Of a stretch of DNA of 38,602 nucleotides, positions 7,965-16,680 are shown in pieces. Each line of letters starts with the position of its first letter. Positions within the stretch are counted from its first letter, which is position 1. Under the pieces are notes generated by a model, which made no database searches, was not told the DNA's origin, and saw nothing but the letters and a program-made list of their open reading frames with translations. Both the position numbers and the translations under genes were made by a program. Source of the stretch: Carboxydocella sporoproducens DSM 16521. Lineage in GTDB: Bacteria; Bacillota; GCA-003054495; Carboxydocellales; Carboxydocellaceae. Where the stretch lies: contig NZ_FUXM01000021.1 in the NCBI RefSeq assembly GCF_900167165.1, forward strand, positions 1-38,602. Direction: 5' to 3'.

Positions 7965-9872
7965 ATGGACCTGCATCGTGTCTACTTTCTGCCTGACGGC
8001 GTTGAAGTACAAGTCGAAGCGGGCACTACCATCTGGAAAGCCGCTCAGAAGGCAGGCCTGGCCATTAAAAGCACCTGTGGCGGTCAGGGGACCTGTGGTC
8101 GTTGTGCGGTGATTGTCCAGTCCGGTAAAGTGGAACGGGGGGCAACAGCCAATCTCTCACCACAGAAACTGAATGAGGGTTGGGTATTAGCCTGCCAGGC
8201 TAAAGTTCAAGATAACATAGTTGTTGAAATTCCTCTGGAAAGCCGTCTGGCAGAACATCAGGTGTTGACATCTGATGAAAAAAGGGCTGGTACCCTGACC
8301 GAGCAGGAAATAGATGAAAAAAGATGGTCTGGACCTGGGCTGATTTGGCGGCAAACGGTTAAGCTTTCACCTCCAAGCTTGACAGACAATACAGATGACT
8401 GGAGCCGCCTGCTGACAGTACTGCGCAAGCAGACTGAAAATAGCAACATCCAGATCCGTTTGTCAGCCCTGGCTCAATTAGCCCAGGCATTACGGGAGGG
8501 GAATTGGGAGGTAACGGTGACTCTGGCTTTAGGAGCCGGGGTAACGGAAGTGGTTGACATATCTCCGGGACAGAATAATTCTCCTCTGTACGGAATTGCC
8601 GTTGACATTGGTACTACCACGGTAGTAGTACAGCTAATCAACCTCATCACCGGAGAGAGGTTAGATGTTAGAGGAACGTATAATCGTCAGGCCAAGTTCG
8701 GCGATGATGTAATCAGTCGAATTGTGCATGCGGTTGAAGTCAACGGCGGACTGGAGGAGCTAAAAGAAGCAGTTCGGTCAACGATTAATGAACTGGTACA
8801 GGGATTGTGCCGGAAAAACGGCATAAGCCCTACGGAAATCAAAGCGGTCGTATGTGCTGGCAACACTACCATGACCCATTTATTGCTGGGCATTGACCCC
8901 AATTATATCAGATTGGAACCCTATATCCCCACCATCAATTTTGTACCGCCTATCCGAGCCAAGGAGCTGGATTTACTGGTTGATCCGGAAGCCTGGGTTC
9001 ATGCATTGCCCAGTATAGCCAGTTATGTCGGTGGCGATATAACTTCCGGTGTGCTGTACACAGGCATGGCTGAACAACAGGAATTAACCCTCCTGATTGA
9101 TATCGGTACCAATGGCGAAATGGTGCTGGGAAATGAGGACTGGCTGATTGCCTGTTCCTGTTCCGCAGGTCCGGCTTTTGAGGGAGGCGGTATCAAGTTT
9201 GGTATGCGGGCAATGTACGGAGCAATCGAGCGGGTCGAAATCGGTAGTGACGGGAAGGTAAAATTGAAGACCATCGGCAATGGCAAGCCCGTGGGTATTT
9301 GCGGCTCAGGATTGATTGACTGCATTGCCCGCCTGCGGGATGCCGGAATTATTGACCGGACTGGCAAGTTTGCCAATCTAAAACATCCGCGGGTAAGACA
9401 GGGAGAAGAAGGACCGGAATTTGTTTTAGCATGGGCAGAGGATAGTGGGATAGAACAAGATATAACCATTTCGGAAGCAGATATAAAGAACCTCATTCGT
9501 TCTAAAGGAGCGATTTTTGCCGGTATTCGGGTAATGCTGGGAATGGTAGATCTGCCATTAGAAGCGGTAGATCGAATTCTGATCGCTGGTGGCTTTGGTA
9601 ACTATCTCAACATAAAAGATGCGGTTACCATCGGCCTCCTGCCGGATTTACCGGAAGAAAAGTACAGGTTCATCGGCAATAGCTCCTTGAAAGGAGCCTG
9701 CCTGGCCCTTACTTCCCAGGCGGCTCGAGCCAAAGTCGACGAGATTGCGGCTAAGATGACTTATCTGGAATTAAGTGTGGGTAATACTTTTATGGATGAA
9801 TTCGTTTCGGCGCTATTTTTGCCACACACTGATTTGTCTTTATTCCCTTCTATTGAGCAGAAACATAAATAA
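7965..9872 (+). CDS. acsV: Reductive activator of corrinoid protein (RACo, ASKHA ATPase with 2Fe-2S)
   Basis: The protein restores inactive Co(II) corrinoid protein to Co(I) using ATP and a low-potential electron. Its N-terminus is a plant-type 2Fe-2S ferredoxin domain: Cys38, Cys44 and Cys47, with a fourth Cys in the LACQAK segment. A linker follows. From about residue 205 there is an ASKHA-type ATPase fold, with phosphate loops DIGTTTVVV and DIGTNGEMVLG, then SAGPAFEGGGIKFG, ICGSGLID and IAGGFGNYLN. This architecture is that of RACo (DUF4445 family). The 635-residue length is normal. ATG 7965 follows TTAGGAGATG, and the gene lies between acsC and acsD, the two genes for its substrate protein. 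Confidence 0.95.
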   Translation: MDLHRVYFLPDGVEVQVEAGTTIWKAAQKAGLAIKSTCGGQGTCGRCAVIVQSGKVERGATANLSPQKLNEGWVLACQAKVQDNIVVEIPLESRLAEHQVLTSDEKRAGTLTEQEIDEKRWSGPGLIWRQTVKLSPPSLTDNTDDWSRLLTVLRKQTENSNIQIRLSALAQLAQALREGNWEVTVTLALGAGVTEVVDISPGQNNSPLYGIAVDIGTTTVVVQLINLITGERLDVRGTYNRQAKFGDDVISRIVHAVEVNGGLEELKEAVRSTINELVQGLCRKNGISPTEIKAVVCAGNTTMTHLLLGIDPNYIRLEPYIPTINFVPPIRAKELDLLVDPEAWVHALPSIASYVGGDITSGVLYTGMAEQQELTLLIDIGTNGEMVLGNEDWLIACSCSAGPAFEGGGIKFGMRAMYGAIERVEIGSDGKVKLKTIGNGKPVGICGSGLIDCIARLRDAGIIDRTGKFANLKHPRVRQGEEGPEFVLAWAEDSGIEQDITISEADIKNLIRSKGAIFAGIRVMLGMVDLPLEAVDRILIAGGFGNYLNIKDAVTIGLLPDLPEEKYRFIGNSSLKGACLALTSQAARAKVDEIAAKMTYLELSVGNTFMDEFVSALFLPHTDLSLFPSIEQKHK

Positions 9873-9892
9873 ATCCGAAAGGAGCGGGTGAA

Positions 9893-10846
9893 ATGGCTGT
9901 TACCATCCTGAAAGAACGCTGGACTTCCAAAGTCGCGGAAGTCACTATCGGCGAAGGGCCTAAAGCAGTTAAAGTTGGTGGAGACTCCACCTTACCCTAT
10001 CTGACTTTTGAAGGGCAAGTTCCTAATGCTCCGGTAGTTGCACTGGAAGTATCTGATGTCTATCCGGAAGATTGGCCGGAAATCCTGAAGAACGCCTGGG
10101 GAGATGTACTGTCTGATCCCGTGGCCTGGGCGAAAAAGGCCGTTGAATTTGGTGCTGATGCGGTGGCATTGCGCCTGGATAGCGCGCATCCTGACAAAGG
10201 CAATGCCAGCGCTGAAGATGTAGCCAGAACTGCCAAGGCGGTTGCAGATGCTATCGATGTACCCCTGATTGTCCTGGGCTGTGGGGTTGAAGAAAAGGAC
10301 GCAGAAATTTTCCCCACTGTGGGGGAAGTGCTGCAAGGCAAAAACTGCCTGATTGGCTGCGCCACTCAGGAAAACTACAATTCCATCGTAGCTACTGCCC
10401 TGGTTAATGGTCATTCTGTAATTGCTTCATCTCCGCTGGACATTAACCTGGCCAAGCAGCTGAACATTCTGATTACAGAAATGAATCTGCCTTCTGACCG
10501 GATTGTTATAGACCCATTGATCGGTGCTCTGGGCTATGGTATTGAATATGCTTACTCCATTATGGAACGGGCCCGTTTGGGTGCTCTGACCGGTGACAAG
10601 ATGCTGGCCATGCCCATCATCTGCTTTGTTGGTCAGGAATCCTGGAAGGCCAAGGAAGCCAAGGATGAAGGTTCTCCTGAAGGTTATGATTGGGGCGGAC
10701 AATATACCCGGGCTATCCTGTGGGAAGTTATGACCGCTACCACACTGCTTCAGGCAGGGGGGCATCTCTTCCTCATGCGGCATCCTGATTCCCTGAAACA
10801 GTTTAAGGACCATGTTGCTGCTATCAGCAAGGGTGCACAATACTAA
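9893..10846 (+). CDS. acsD: Corrinoid iron-sulfur protein small subunit
   Basis: This is the delta subunit of the corrinoid iron-sulfur protein. It forms a TIM barrel that pairs with AcsC and helps hold the cobamide at the interface. The 317-residue product shows the family's N-terminal region (KVGGDSTLPYLTFEG), the AVEFGADAVALRLDSAHP strand-loop and the GCATQENYNSI segment. Length is normal. ATG 9893 is preceded by GAAAGGAGCGGGTG. The gene is 20 bases after acsV and 41 bases before acsE, so translation is probably coupled within the operon. Confidence 0.95.
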   Translation: MAVTILKERWTSKVAEVTIGEGPKAVKVGGDSTLPYLTFEGQVPNAPVVALEVSDVYPEDWPEILKNAWGDVLSDPVAWAKKAVEFGADAVALRLDSAHPDKGNASAEDVARTAKAVADAIDVPLIVLGCGVEEKDAEIFPTVGEVLQGKNCLIGCATQENYNSIVATALVNGHSVIASSPLDINLAKQLNILITEMNLPSDRIVIDPLIGALGYGIEYAYSIMERARLGALTGDKMLAMPIICFVGQESWKAKEAKDEGSPEGYDWGGQYTRAILWEVMTATTLLQAGGHLFLMRHPDSLKQFKDHVAAISKGAQY

Positions 10847-10887
10847 AAGAAAGGCCTTGGGCCGGGAGAAAAAGGGAGGTTTACTGA

Positions 10888-11685
<798 letters not shown>

Positions 11686-11701
11686 GAGGCGGGTGGTTGA
11701 T

Positions 11702-11729
11702 GAGAGCTTCCCATCCCCGGGAAGCTCTC
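11702..11729 (+). other. Perfect intercistronic hairpin between acsE and hdrA-like
   Basis: GAGAGCTTCCC (11702-11712) and GGGAAGCTCTC (11719-11729) form a perfect 11-base-pair stem with a six-base loop. There is no following T-run. It divides the carbonyl-branch genes from the methylene-THF reductase module and could set differential mRNA stability or limited read-through. Confidence 0.65.
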
Positions 11730-11780
11730 TACCTCTATGGTTCAACTTGAGGTTAGAAGGAATTGAGGTGTGTCGGAGGG

Positions 11781-13058
11781 ATGAGGGAAAAGATTGCGGT
11801 TAATCAGGATGTGGTAATCATTGGCGGGGGCATTTCCGGCATGGAAACTGCTGCTGCGCTTAGACGCCTTGGCCACCGGGTATTTTTAGTGGAAAAAAGC
11901 GATCAGCTGGGAGGGGTTTTTGCCGAACTGGCTTCACTGGTAGAAACCAGGGAAAAACCAGCTGAAATTGTTGAAAAATTAAAAAAACAATTACTTGATG
12001 ATAGTGATGTGACTGTTTTCCTGCAGAGCCAGGTAGTTGACTGTTTTGGTGTAGCAGGAAACTTCCGGGTACTGATTTCCGGGCCGCAGGGTCAGCAGGC
12101 CATTAATGCCGGGGCTGTTGTAATTGCCATTGGCCTCCAGACGGTACTCTGCCCGGCCAAATATGGTGGTTTGGGAATGAATGACCGGGTTTTAGGGCTG
12201 CTGGGCCTGGAAAAGGCCATAAAACAGACAGAGGTCAATGGGCAGACATATGTTTTCATCCTGGGCAAAACTACGGAAAATTTCTATATGCCCTATATTT
12301 CCACCTTGAAAAATGCCCTTCTTTTGCGGGAGACCTATCACAAAGATGTGCATGTATTTACCAAAAACATGAAGGTGGCCCAGGAAGGACTGGAAGAGTT
12401 ATTTGGCCGGGCCAGGGCAGCGGGAGTAAATTTTTACCGTTATGAAAAGGATGTGCAAATTATTAAGCAGGGGGATAAGATCGAGGTAGCCTATCAGGAT
12501 CCCTTCCTGCAGACTACAGGGAATAGCTTCAAGGTGGCGGCTGACTGGCTGATTATTCCGGAAGAGATTGTGCCCAACGAGGATGCCAGGGTTTTAGGAC
12601 AGATTTTCCGTATTAGGCTGGATGCCTATGATTTCCGGGGTGAAGATAATGTTCATATTGGTCCACAGTTCACTTCCCGGGAAGGTATATATGTAGTTGG
12701 AAATACCCATGCTCCCAGCACTTACCAGGCGATTTTGATGGATGCGGCTCTGGTTGCGGGGGAAATTCAGCAAAAGCTGCCTGCTGCTGAAGTGGAAGTA
12801 ATAGCAAACTATCCCAGAGTAGAGGCGGCAAAGTGTGTTGTTTGCCTAACCTGTTATCGCTGTTGCCCGCATGGTGCCATTGAAATTAAACATGATTATG
12901 CCAGCTATAACAACCTGTATGGTTCGGTGGCTTATATGAATCCTATTGCCTGCAGAAGGTGTGGAATCTGTGCGGCTGAATGTCCAGGTAAGGCCATTAC
13001 CATGCCAGGCTATGAGGACCAGGAAATTCTGGGACAGTTAAAGGAGGCGGTAAACTGA
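11781..13058 (+). CDS. HdrA-like FAD/iron-sulfur protein with C-terminal ferredoxin domain
   Basis: This flavoprotein is related to heterodisulfide reductase subunit A. I chose ATG 11781 (425 residues): GAGGTG lies ten bases upstream and the Rossmann motif VVIIGGGISGMETA then starts near the N-terminus. A TTG at 11763 would add six residues. The central FAD/NAD domain is about 345 residues. The C-terminus carries two Fe4S4 motifs: C-x2-C-x2-C-x3-C, imperfectly spaced (CVVCLTCYRCCP), and CRRCGICAAECP. It is much shorter than full HdrA and lacks the QCVGSRD...YCSxVCCMY segment, which the second HdrA-like protein (15059) does carry. Its stop overlaps the start of the MvhD gene by one base. It probably carries electrons to or from methylene-THF reductase. 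Confidence 0.85.
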   Translation: MREKIAVNQDVVIIGGGISGMETAAALRRLGHRVFLVEKSDQLGGVFAELASLVETREKPAEIVEKLKKQLLDDSDVTVFLQSQVVDCFGVAGNFRVLISGPQGQQAINAGAVVIAIGLQTVLCPAKYGGLGMNDRVLGLLGLEKAIKQTEVNGQTYVFILGKTTENFYMPYISTLKNALLLRETYHKDVHVFTKNMKVAQEGLEELFGRARAAGVNFYRYEKDVQIIKQGDKIEVAYQDPFLQTTGNSFKVAADWLIIPEEIVPNEDARVLGQIFRIRLDAYDFRGEDNVHIGPQFTSREGIYVVGNTHAPSTYQAILMDAALVAGEIQQKLPAAEVEVIANYPRVEAAKCVVCLTCYRCCPHGAIEIKHDYASYNNLYGSVAYMNPIACRRCGICAAECPGKAITMPGYEDQEILGQLKEAVN

Positions 13059-13459
13059 TGGCCAGGATAATTGCATTTTGCTGTGAAAATTCCGGTTGGC
13101 TGGCCTATCAGTCGGCCCGACCCAATTTGTCCTCCCAACTGAAGGTCAAAGCTATCAAACTACCCTGTTCAGGGAGGCTGGATGTGCTTTACCTCTATAA
13201 GAGCCTGGCAGCAGCTGATGGGGTAATGGTGCTGGCCTGCCAGAAAGAGAACTGCAAGTTCCTTCGGGGTAATAACCGGGCAGAACAGCGCTGGCAGGGA
13301 GTGGCCAAGATGCTGGCCTCTATGGGCGTAAATGCGGAAAGAATGGCTTTTGTCAATCTGGCAGCTAATATGGGCCCTCAACTTGCGGAAGAAATACTGG
13401 CTTTTGCTCAACGTTTGGCAGCCTTAGGGGATAAGCCGGGGAAGGTGGTAAATAAATGA
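13058..13459 (+). CDS. mvhD: MvhD-like iron-sulfur electron-transfer subunit
   Basis: In methanogens MvhD links the hydrogenase to HdrA through a 2Fe-2S centre. The 133-residue protein keeps the family landmarks: an N-terminal IIAFCCENSG segment, LPCSGR in the middle, and ACQKENCKF followed by GN. Where the common family motif is CxxC (as in CNWC), this protein has Cys9 and Ser12 with an extra Cys8 just before, so the cluster ligation may differ. ATG 13058 overlaps the preceding TGA as TGATG, with AAGGAGG upstream. Its 3' end overlaps metV as ATGA. The tight coupling to both neighbours argues for one complex. Confidence 0.87.
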   Translation: MARIIAFCCENSGWLAYQSARPNLSSQLKVKAIKLPCSGRLDVLYLYKSLAAADGVMVLACQKENCKFLRGNNRAEQRWQGVAKMLASMGVNAERMAFVNLAANMGPQLAEEILAFAQRLAALGDKPGKVVNK

Positions 13460-14136
13460 TAGTAGCTGATCGTAAACCATTGGAAGAGATCTTACAGTCT
13501 GTCTCCAATTATAAAAAGATTTTATTACTGGGTTGCCGGGGCTGTGTGACTGTCTGCCTGGCCGGTGGTGAAAAGGAAGTAGGTATACTGGCAGAACAGC
13601 TACGCCTGGCCCGGCAGGAAAACGGGCAACCTTTAGAAGTTTTAGAGGCTACGGTAGAAAGACAATGCGATTATGAATTTATAGACCAGGTCAGGGAAAT
13701 GGTACCGGAAGTTGAGGCTATCCTTTCCACTGCCTGTGGTGTAGGGGTGCAGGGGGTTGCAGAACGATTCCCGGCGGTAAGGGTGCATCCGGCCCTGAAT
13801 ACCAAGTTTATGGGCATTAACCTCAAAGTAGGGGAATGGGCGGAAAGATGTCTGGGTTGTGGCAATTGCGTACTCAGCATTACCGGAGGAGTTTGTCCTA
13901 TCGCCCGTTGTTCCAAAAACCTGCTCAATGGTCCCTGTGGCGGTTCACAAAACGGTAAATGCGAAATCTCCAAAGATATTGATTGTGGCTGGCAGCTTAT
14001 CCATGACCGTTTACAGCGCCTGGGTCTGGTGGAGCGCTTGCTGGAAATTCAGCCACCGAAAGACTGGACTACAGCCCGGGACGGAGGGCCGAGAAAACTG
14101 GTAAGGGAGGAACTGTACCTTGAAAGCGGGGAGTAA
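13456..14136 (+). CDS. metV: Methylene-THF reductase accessory subunit MetV
   Basis: The 226-residue protein carries the methylene-THF reductase C-terminal (zinc/iron-sulfur) domain found as a separate subunit in acetogens. Cysteines cluster in CRGCVTVC near the N-terminus and in the signature part: CLGCGNC, GVCPIARCSKNLLNGPCGG, GKCEI and DCGW (about residues 135-180). It forms a complex with MetF and is the likely point where electrons enter MetF. It starts with the ATGA overlap to mvhD and ends 17 bases inside metF, so all three are translationally coupled. Confidence 0.92.
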   Translation: MIVADRKPLEEILQSVSNYKKILLLGCRGCVTVCLAGGEKEVGILAEQLRLARQENGQPLEVLEATVERQCDYEFIDQVREMVPEVEAILSTACGVGVQGVAERFPAVRVHPALNTKFMGINLKVGEWAERCLGCGNCVLSITGGVCPIARCSKNLLNGPCGGSQNGKCEISKDIDCGWQLIHDRLQRLGLVERLLEIQPPKDWTTARDGGPRKLVREELYLESGE

Positions 14137-15037
14137 ACTGGAACAACTGTTACGCAGGGGCGAGTTTGTGGTTTCCGGTGAGATTGGGCCACCGAAAAGC
14201 TGTGATGCCAATGTAATCAAAAAACACGGAGAGCACTTACGCAATGCCGCTGATGCTTTCAATTTAACAGATAACCAGACGGCGATCGTACGGATGTCTT
14301 CTATAGCTGCCGGCAAAATCCTGGTTGATATGGGAATTGAGCCCATTATCCAGATGACCTGCCGGGATCGAAACCGCATCGGATTGCAGTCAGACGCCCT
14401 GGGGGCGGCAGCTCTAGGGATAAAGAATATTCTTTGTCTGTCCGGTGACCATCAGCGTTTTGGTAATCACCCCATGGCCAAGAACGTCTGGGATCTGGAT
14501 TCCATTCAGCTTTTACAGACTCTGGATGGAATGCGTAAAGGCTATTTCCAGTGCGGGGAACAGATGAAAAGCGAGCCTCCCAAGTTCTTCCTTGGCTGTG
14601 CAGCTAACCCCTTTGCTGACCCCTTTGAATTTCGGGTAACCCGTCTGGAGAAAAAAATCAATGCCGGTGCCGATTTTGTCCAAACCCAGTGTATTCTGGA
14701 TATGGAACGGTTTGAGCGCTGGATGGAGCTGGTACGCGAACGGGGATTACATGAAAGGGCCTATATTCTGGCCGGCGTAATGCCGATTAAGTCTGCCAAG
14801 GCGGCCAGATATATGCAGAAAAATGTGGCAGGGATGATGGTTTCGGAGGAAATCTGTCAGCGCCTGGAAAAGGCGGAGGATGTAAAGGAAGAAGCTGTTA
14901 ATCTGGTGGTTGAGCAGATTAAGTATTTACGCAATATGAAGGGAATTGCCGGGGTACACATTATGGCGGTCGCCTGGGAAGAGATTATTCCGACCATTGT
15001 GGAGAGGGCAGGACTTTTGCCGCGCCCGACTATTTAG
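14120..15037 (+). CDS. metF: 5,10-methylenetetrahydrofolate reductase MetF
   Basis: This flavoenzyme reduces methylene-THF to methyl-THF, the substrate of AcsE, as the last methyl-branch step. The 305-residue protein starts at TTG 14120, supported by AAGGGAGG nine bases upstream and by the overlap with metV. The N-terminal EFVVSGEIGPP strand, TCRDRNR and LCLSGDHQ segments and DFVQTQCILD match the MetF TIM barrel and its FAD and folate sites. The electron donor cannot be read from the sequence. The neighbouring MetV, MvhD and HdrA-like genes suggest electrons come through that module, not only directly from NAD(P)H. Confidence 0.94.
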   Translation: MKAGSKLEQLLRRGEFVVSGEIGPPKSCDANVIKKHGEHLRNAADAFNLTDNQTAIVRMSSIAAGKILVDMGIEPIIQMTCRDRNRIGLQSDALGAAALGIKNILCLSGDHQRFGNHPMAKNVWDLDSIQLLQTLDGMRKGYFQCGEQMKSEPPKFFLGCAANPFADPFEFRVTRLEKKINAGADFVQTQCILDMERFERWMELVRERGLHERAYILAGVMPIKSAKAARYMQKNVAGMMVSEEICQRLEKAEDVKEEAVNLVVEQIKYLRNMKGIAGVHIMAVAWEEIIPTIVERAGLLPRPTI

Positions 15038-15058
15038 AGCCGGCAAGGAGGGAGTAAA

Positions 15059-16096
15059 GTGAGTAACAATAACTTGCTGGTGATAGGAAGCGGTATTGCC
15101 GGTCTGACAGCTGCCCAGGCGGCAGCTAAAAATGGTTTTACCGTTCATCTGGTAGAAAAGGATGGGGTCCTGGGCGGTAAGGCGGCCACCTATGCCTGCA
15201 AAGCGACAAACAACTGTGCTAAATGTTCTGCCTGTCTGGTCTTGCAGGTCAGAGCAGCAGTGGAGGCTGAAGAAGGAATTAAGGTCTATCTGCATAGCCG
15301 TGTCAGCCGCTGCGGGGGGCAACCTGGCAACTACCAGGTGCAACTCAAGACTCCGGCCGGGGAAGTGGAAATCCAGGTAGCCGGAATTATCGTAGCAGCC
15401 GGATTCTCTCCTCTGGCTCCCGAAAAGCGGGGTGAGCTGGGCTTAGGCTGGCAGCGGGGTGTGATTTCCGCTCTGGAGCTGGAACAGGCTCTGGCCAGGG
15501 AAGGGAAGTTTGTCAAAGCCTATCCCGGAGTGCAGAAAATCGGGTTTGTTCAATGCGTAGGCAGCAGGGATCTGGCTTTAGGCAATGAATATTGTTCTCA
15601 GGTTTGCTGCATGTATGCTCTGCGTTTGGCCCGCAAGATCAAGCATGAGCTTCCAGATTCTGAGATCGCAGTTTTTTACATGGATATTCAAACTTTTGGC
15701 CGCAGTTTTGACAAGTACCTGAAGGAAATTGAGGAAGTAGCTCAGATTAAACTGGTCCGGGGCATTCCTGCTAAAGTATTTTCCTTCCCTTATGAAAAGG
15801 TGACAGTACGTTATACTGATTCCCTGTCCGGAAGAGTAGAAAGCGAGCAATTTGATTTGCTGGTATTATCTACTGCTATTACTCCTGAAAATGAGCTGAC
15901 TGAACTGGCCCAAACCCTGGGGATTGAACAGAACCGGTTTGGTTTTCTGGCCAATCTGGAGCCAGGAAATTACCAGAGCTCGAAAAAAGGGATTTATGTC
16001 TGTGGCACCTGTCAGGGACCGAAAAGTATCAGTGACAGCATTGCACAGGCCAGGGCGGTTGTAGGGCAGTTGCTAACTGACCAGGCTACAAGATAA
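15059..16096 (+). CDS. Second HdrA-like flavoprotein (FAD domain, no C-terminal ferredoxin)
   Basis: This 345-residue protein is closer to the catalytic core of heterodisulfide reductase subunit A. It has a Rossmann FAD motif (VIGSGIAGLTAAQAA), then a cysteine group ACKATNNCAKCSACL (about residues 42-56) like the HdrA iron-sulfur site. The HdrA signature QCVGSRD...YCSQVCCMY follows at about 163-182, then YMDIQTFG. It ends after a CGTCQGPKSISDSIAQA segment, without the C-terminal ferredoxin domains of full HdrA; the hdrA-like gene at 11781 carries such domains. GTG 15059 follows GGAGGG. It closes the operon. It is probably part of the MetFV electron-transfer complex, perhaps a bifurcating one, but that is inference. 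Confidence 0.87.
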   Translation: MSNNNLLVIGSGIAGLTAAQAAAKNGFTVHLVEKDGVLGGKAATYACKATNNCAKCSACLVLQVRAAVEAEEGIKVYLHSRVSRCGGQPGNYQVQLKTPAGEVEIQVAGIIVAAGFSPLAPEKRGELGLGWQRGVISALELEQALAREGKFVKAYPGVQKIGFVQCVGSRDLALGNEYCSQVCCMYALRLARKIKHELPDSEIAVFYMDIQTFGRSFDKYLKEIEEVAQIKLVRGIPAKVFSFPYEKVTVRYTDSLSGRVESEQFDLLVLSTAITPENELTELAQTLGIEQNRFGFLANLEPGNYQSSKKGIYVCGTCQGPKSISDSIAQARAVVGQLLTDQATR

Positions 16097-16119
16097 AGGG
16101 TGAGGGTCCCTTGCTTTTT
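16095..16119 (+). terminator. Probable terminator of the CODH/ACS operon
   Basis: AAGGG (16096-16100) pairs with CCCTT (16108-16112) over a seven-base loop, followed by GCTTTTT. The stem is short. The T-run overlaps the -35 box of the next promoter. Confidence 0.5.
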
Positions 16120-16139
16120 CCAGGGTAATCTTTTATAAT
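16111..16139 (+). promoter_or_regulatory. Sigma-A-type promoter before the 16196 gene
   Basis: TTGCTT at 16111-16116 and a perfect TATAAT at 16134-16139 are separated by 17 bases. The next gene starts 56 bases after the -10 box. This gives the small hypothetical gene its own transcription start after the CODH/ACS operon. Confidence 0.75.
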
Positions 16140-16195
16140 ATAGCTAAACAAAGGGGGTTGCTGTACCTAACTTGGGCGAATAAGGAGGAAACAAC

Positions 16196-16576
16196 ATGCG
16201 GATTATTTTCAGCAAGAGTGGCGAACATTTGCCGTATATTCTGGCCAGTGCCGTCTGGCATTACTTGCAGCACTCCGATAAAATTCTTAATTCCACTCAT
16301 GATCAGGAAGAAATCGCAAAAATTCTGGCTGAGCAGAAAATAATCAAAGAAGTTATAAATCCAGCCGTGAAAAACCCGGTGGAAGGGGAACGGTTTGCGG
16401 TTGAATGTGAAGATGCTGCTCTGATCAATCTGCTGGTGCGCATTTTACAATACTATCTGGATGAAACCAAAGATATCCTAAAAACCATAGAAGATCCGGA
16501 AATCACCAAACGGTGCCTGTTAGATGTGGAAATTATTGAAAAAGAACTGATTACAGCCATCAAGATTGCTGGTTAG
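16196..16576 (+). CDS. Hypothetical protein, 126 residues
   Basis: I do not recognise the family. The product is a soluble, mostly helical, acidic protein without cysteine pairs or membrane segments; it has one Cys near residue 64 and one near 110. ATG 16196 is well supported by AAGGAGG about nine bases upstream. It has its own promoter (16111-16139) and terminator (16576-16601), so it is probably a single-gene transcript. Its place between the CODH/ACS operon and the HD-GYP gene gives no functional hint. Confidence 0.82.
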   Translation: MRIIFSKSGEHLPYILASAVWHYLQHSDKILNSTHDQEEIAKILAEQKIIKEVINPAVKNPVEGERFAVECEDAALINLLVRILQYYLDETKDILKTIEDPEITKRCLLDVEIIEKELITAIKIAG

Positions 16577-16601
16577 ACGAAGCCTGTGTGCTTCGTCTTT
16601 T
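16576..16601 (+). terminator. Rho-independent terminator after the 16196 gene
   Basis: GACGAAGC (16576-16583) and GCTTCGTC (16590-16597) form a perfect eight-base-pair stem with loop CTGTGT and a TTTT tail. Confidence 0.9.
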
Positions 16602-16680
16602 AATTTGCGGGAAAAGTGGCAGGAATTTATTCAAGTGGTGACGAATTAGTTTTAGTAGGTTGGAGAGGGGGAGCGTAGCG

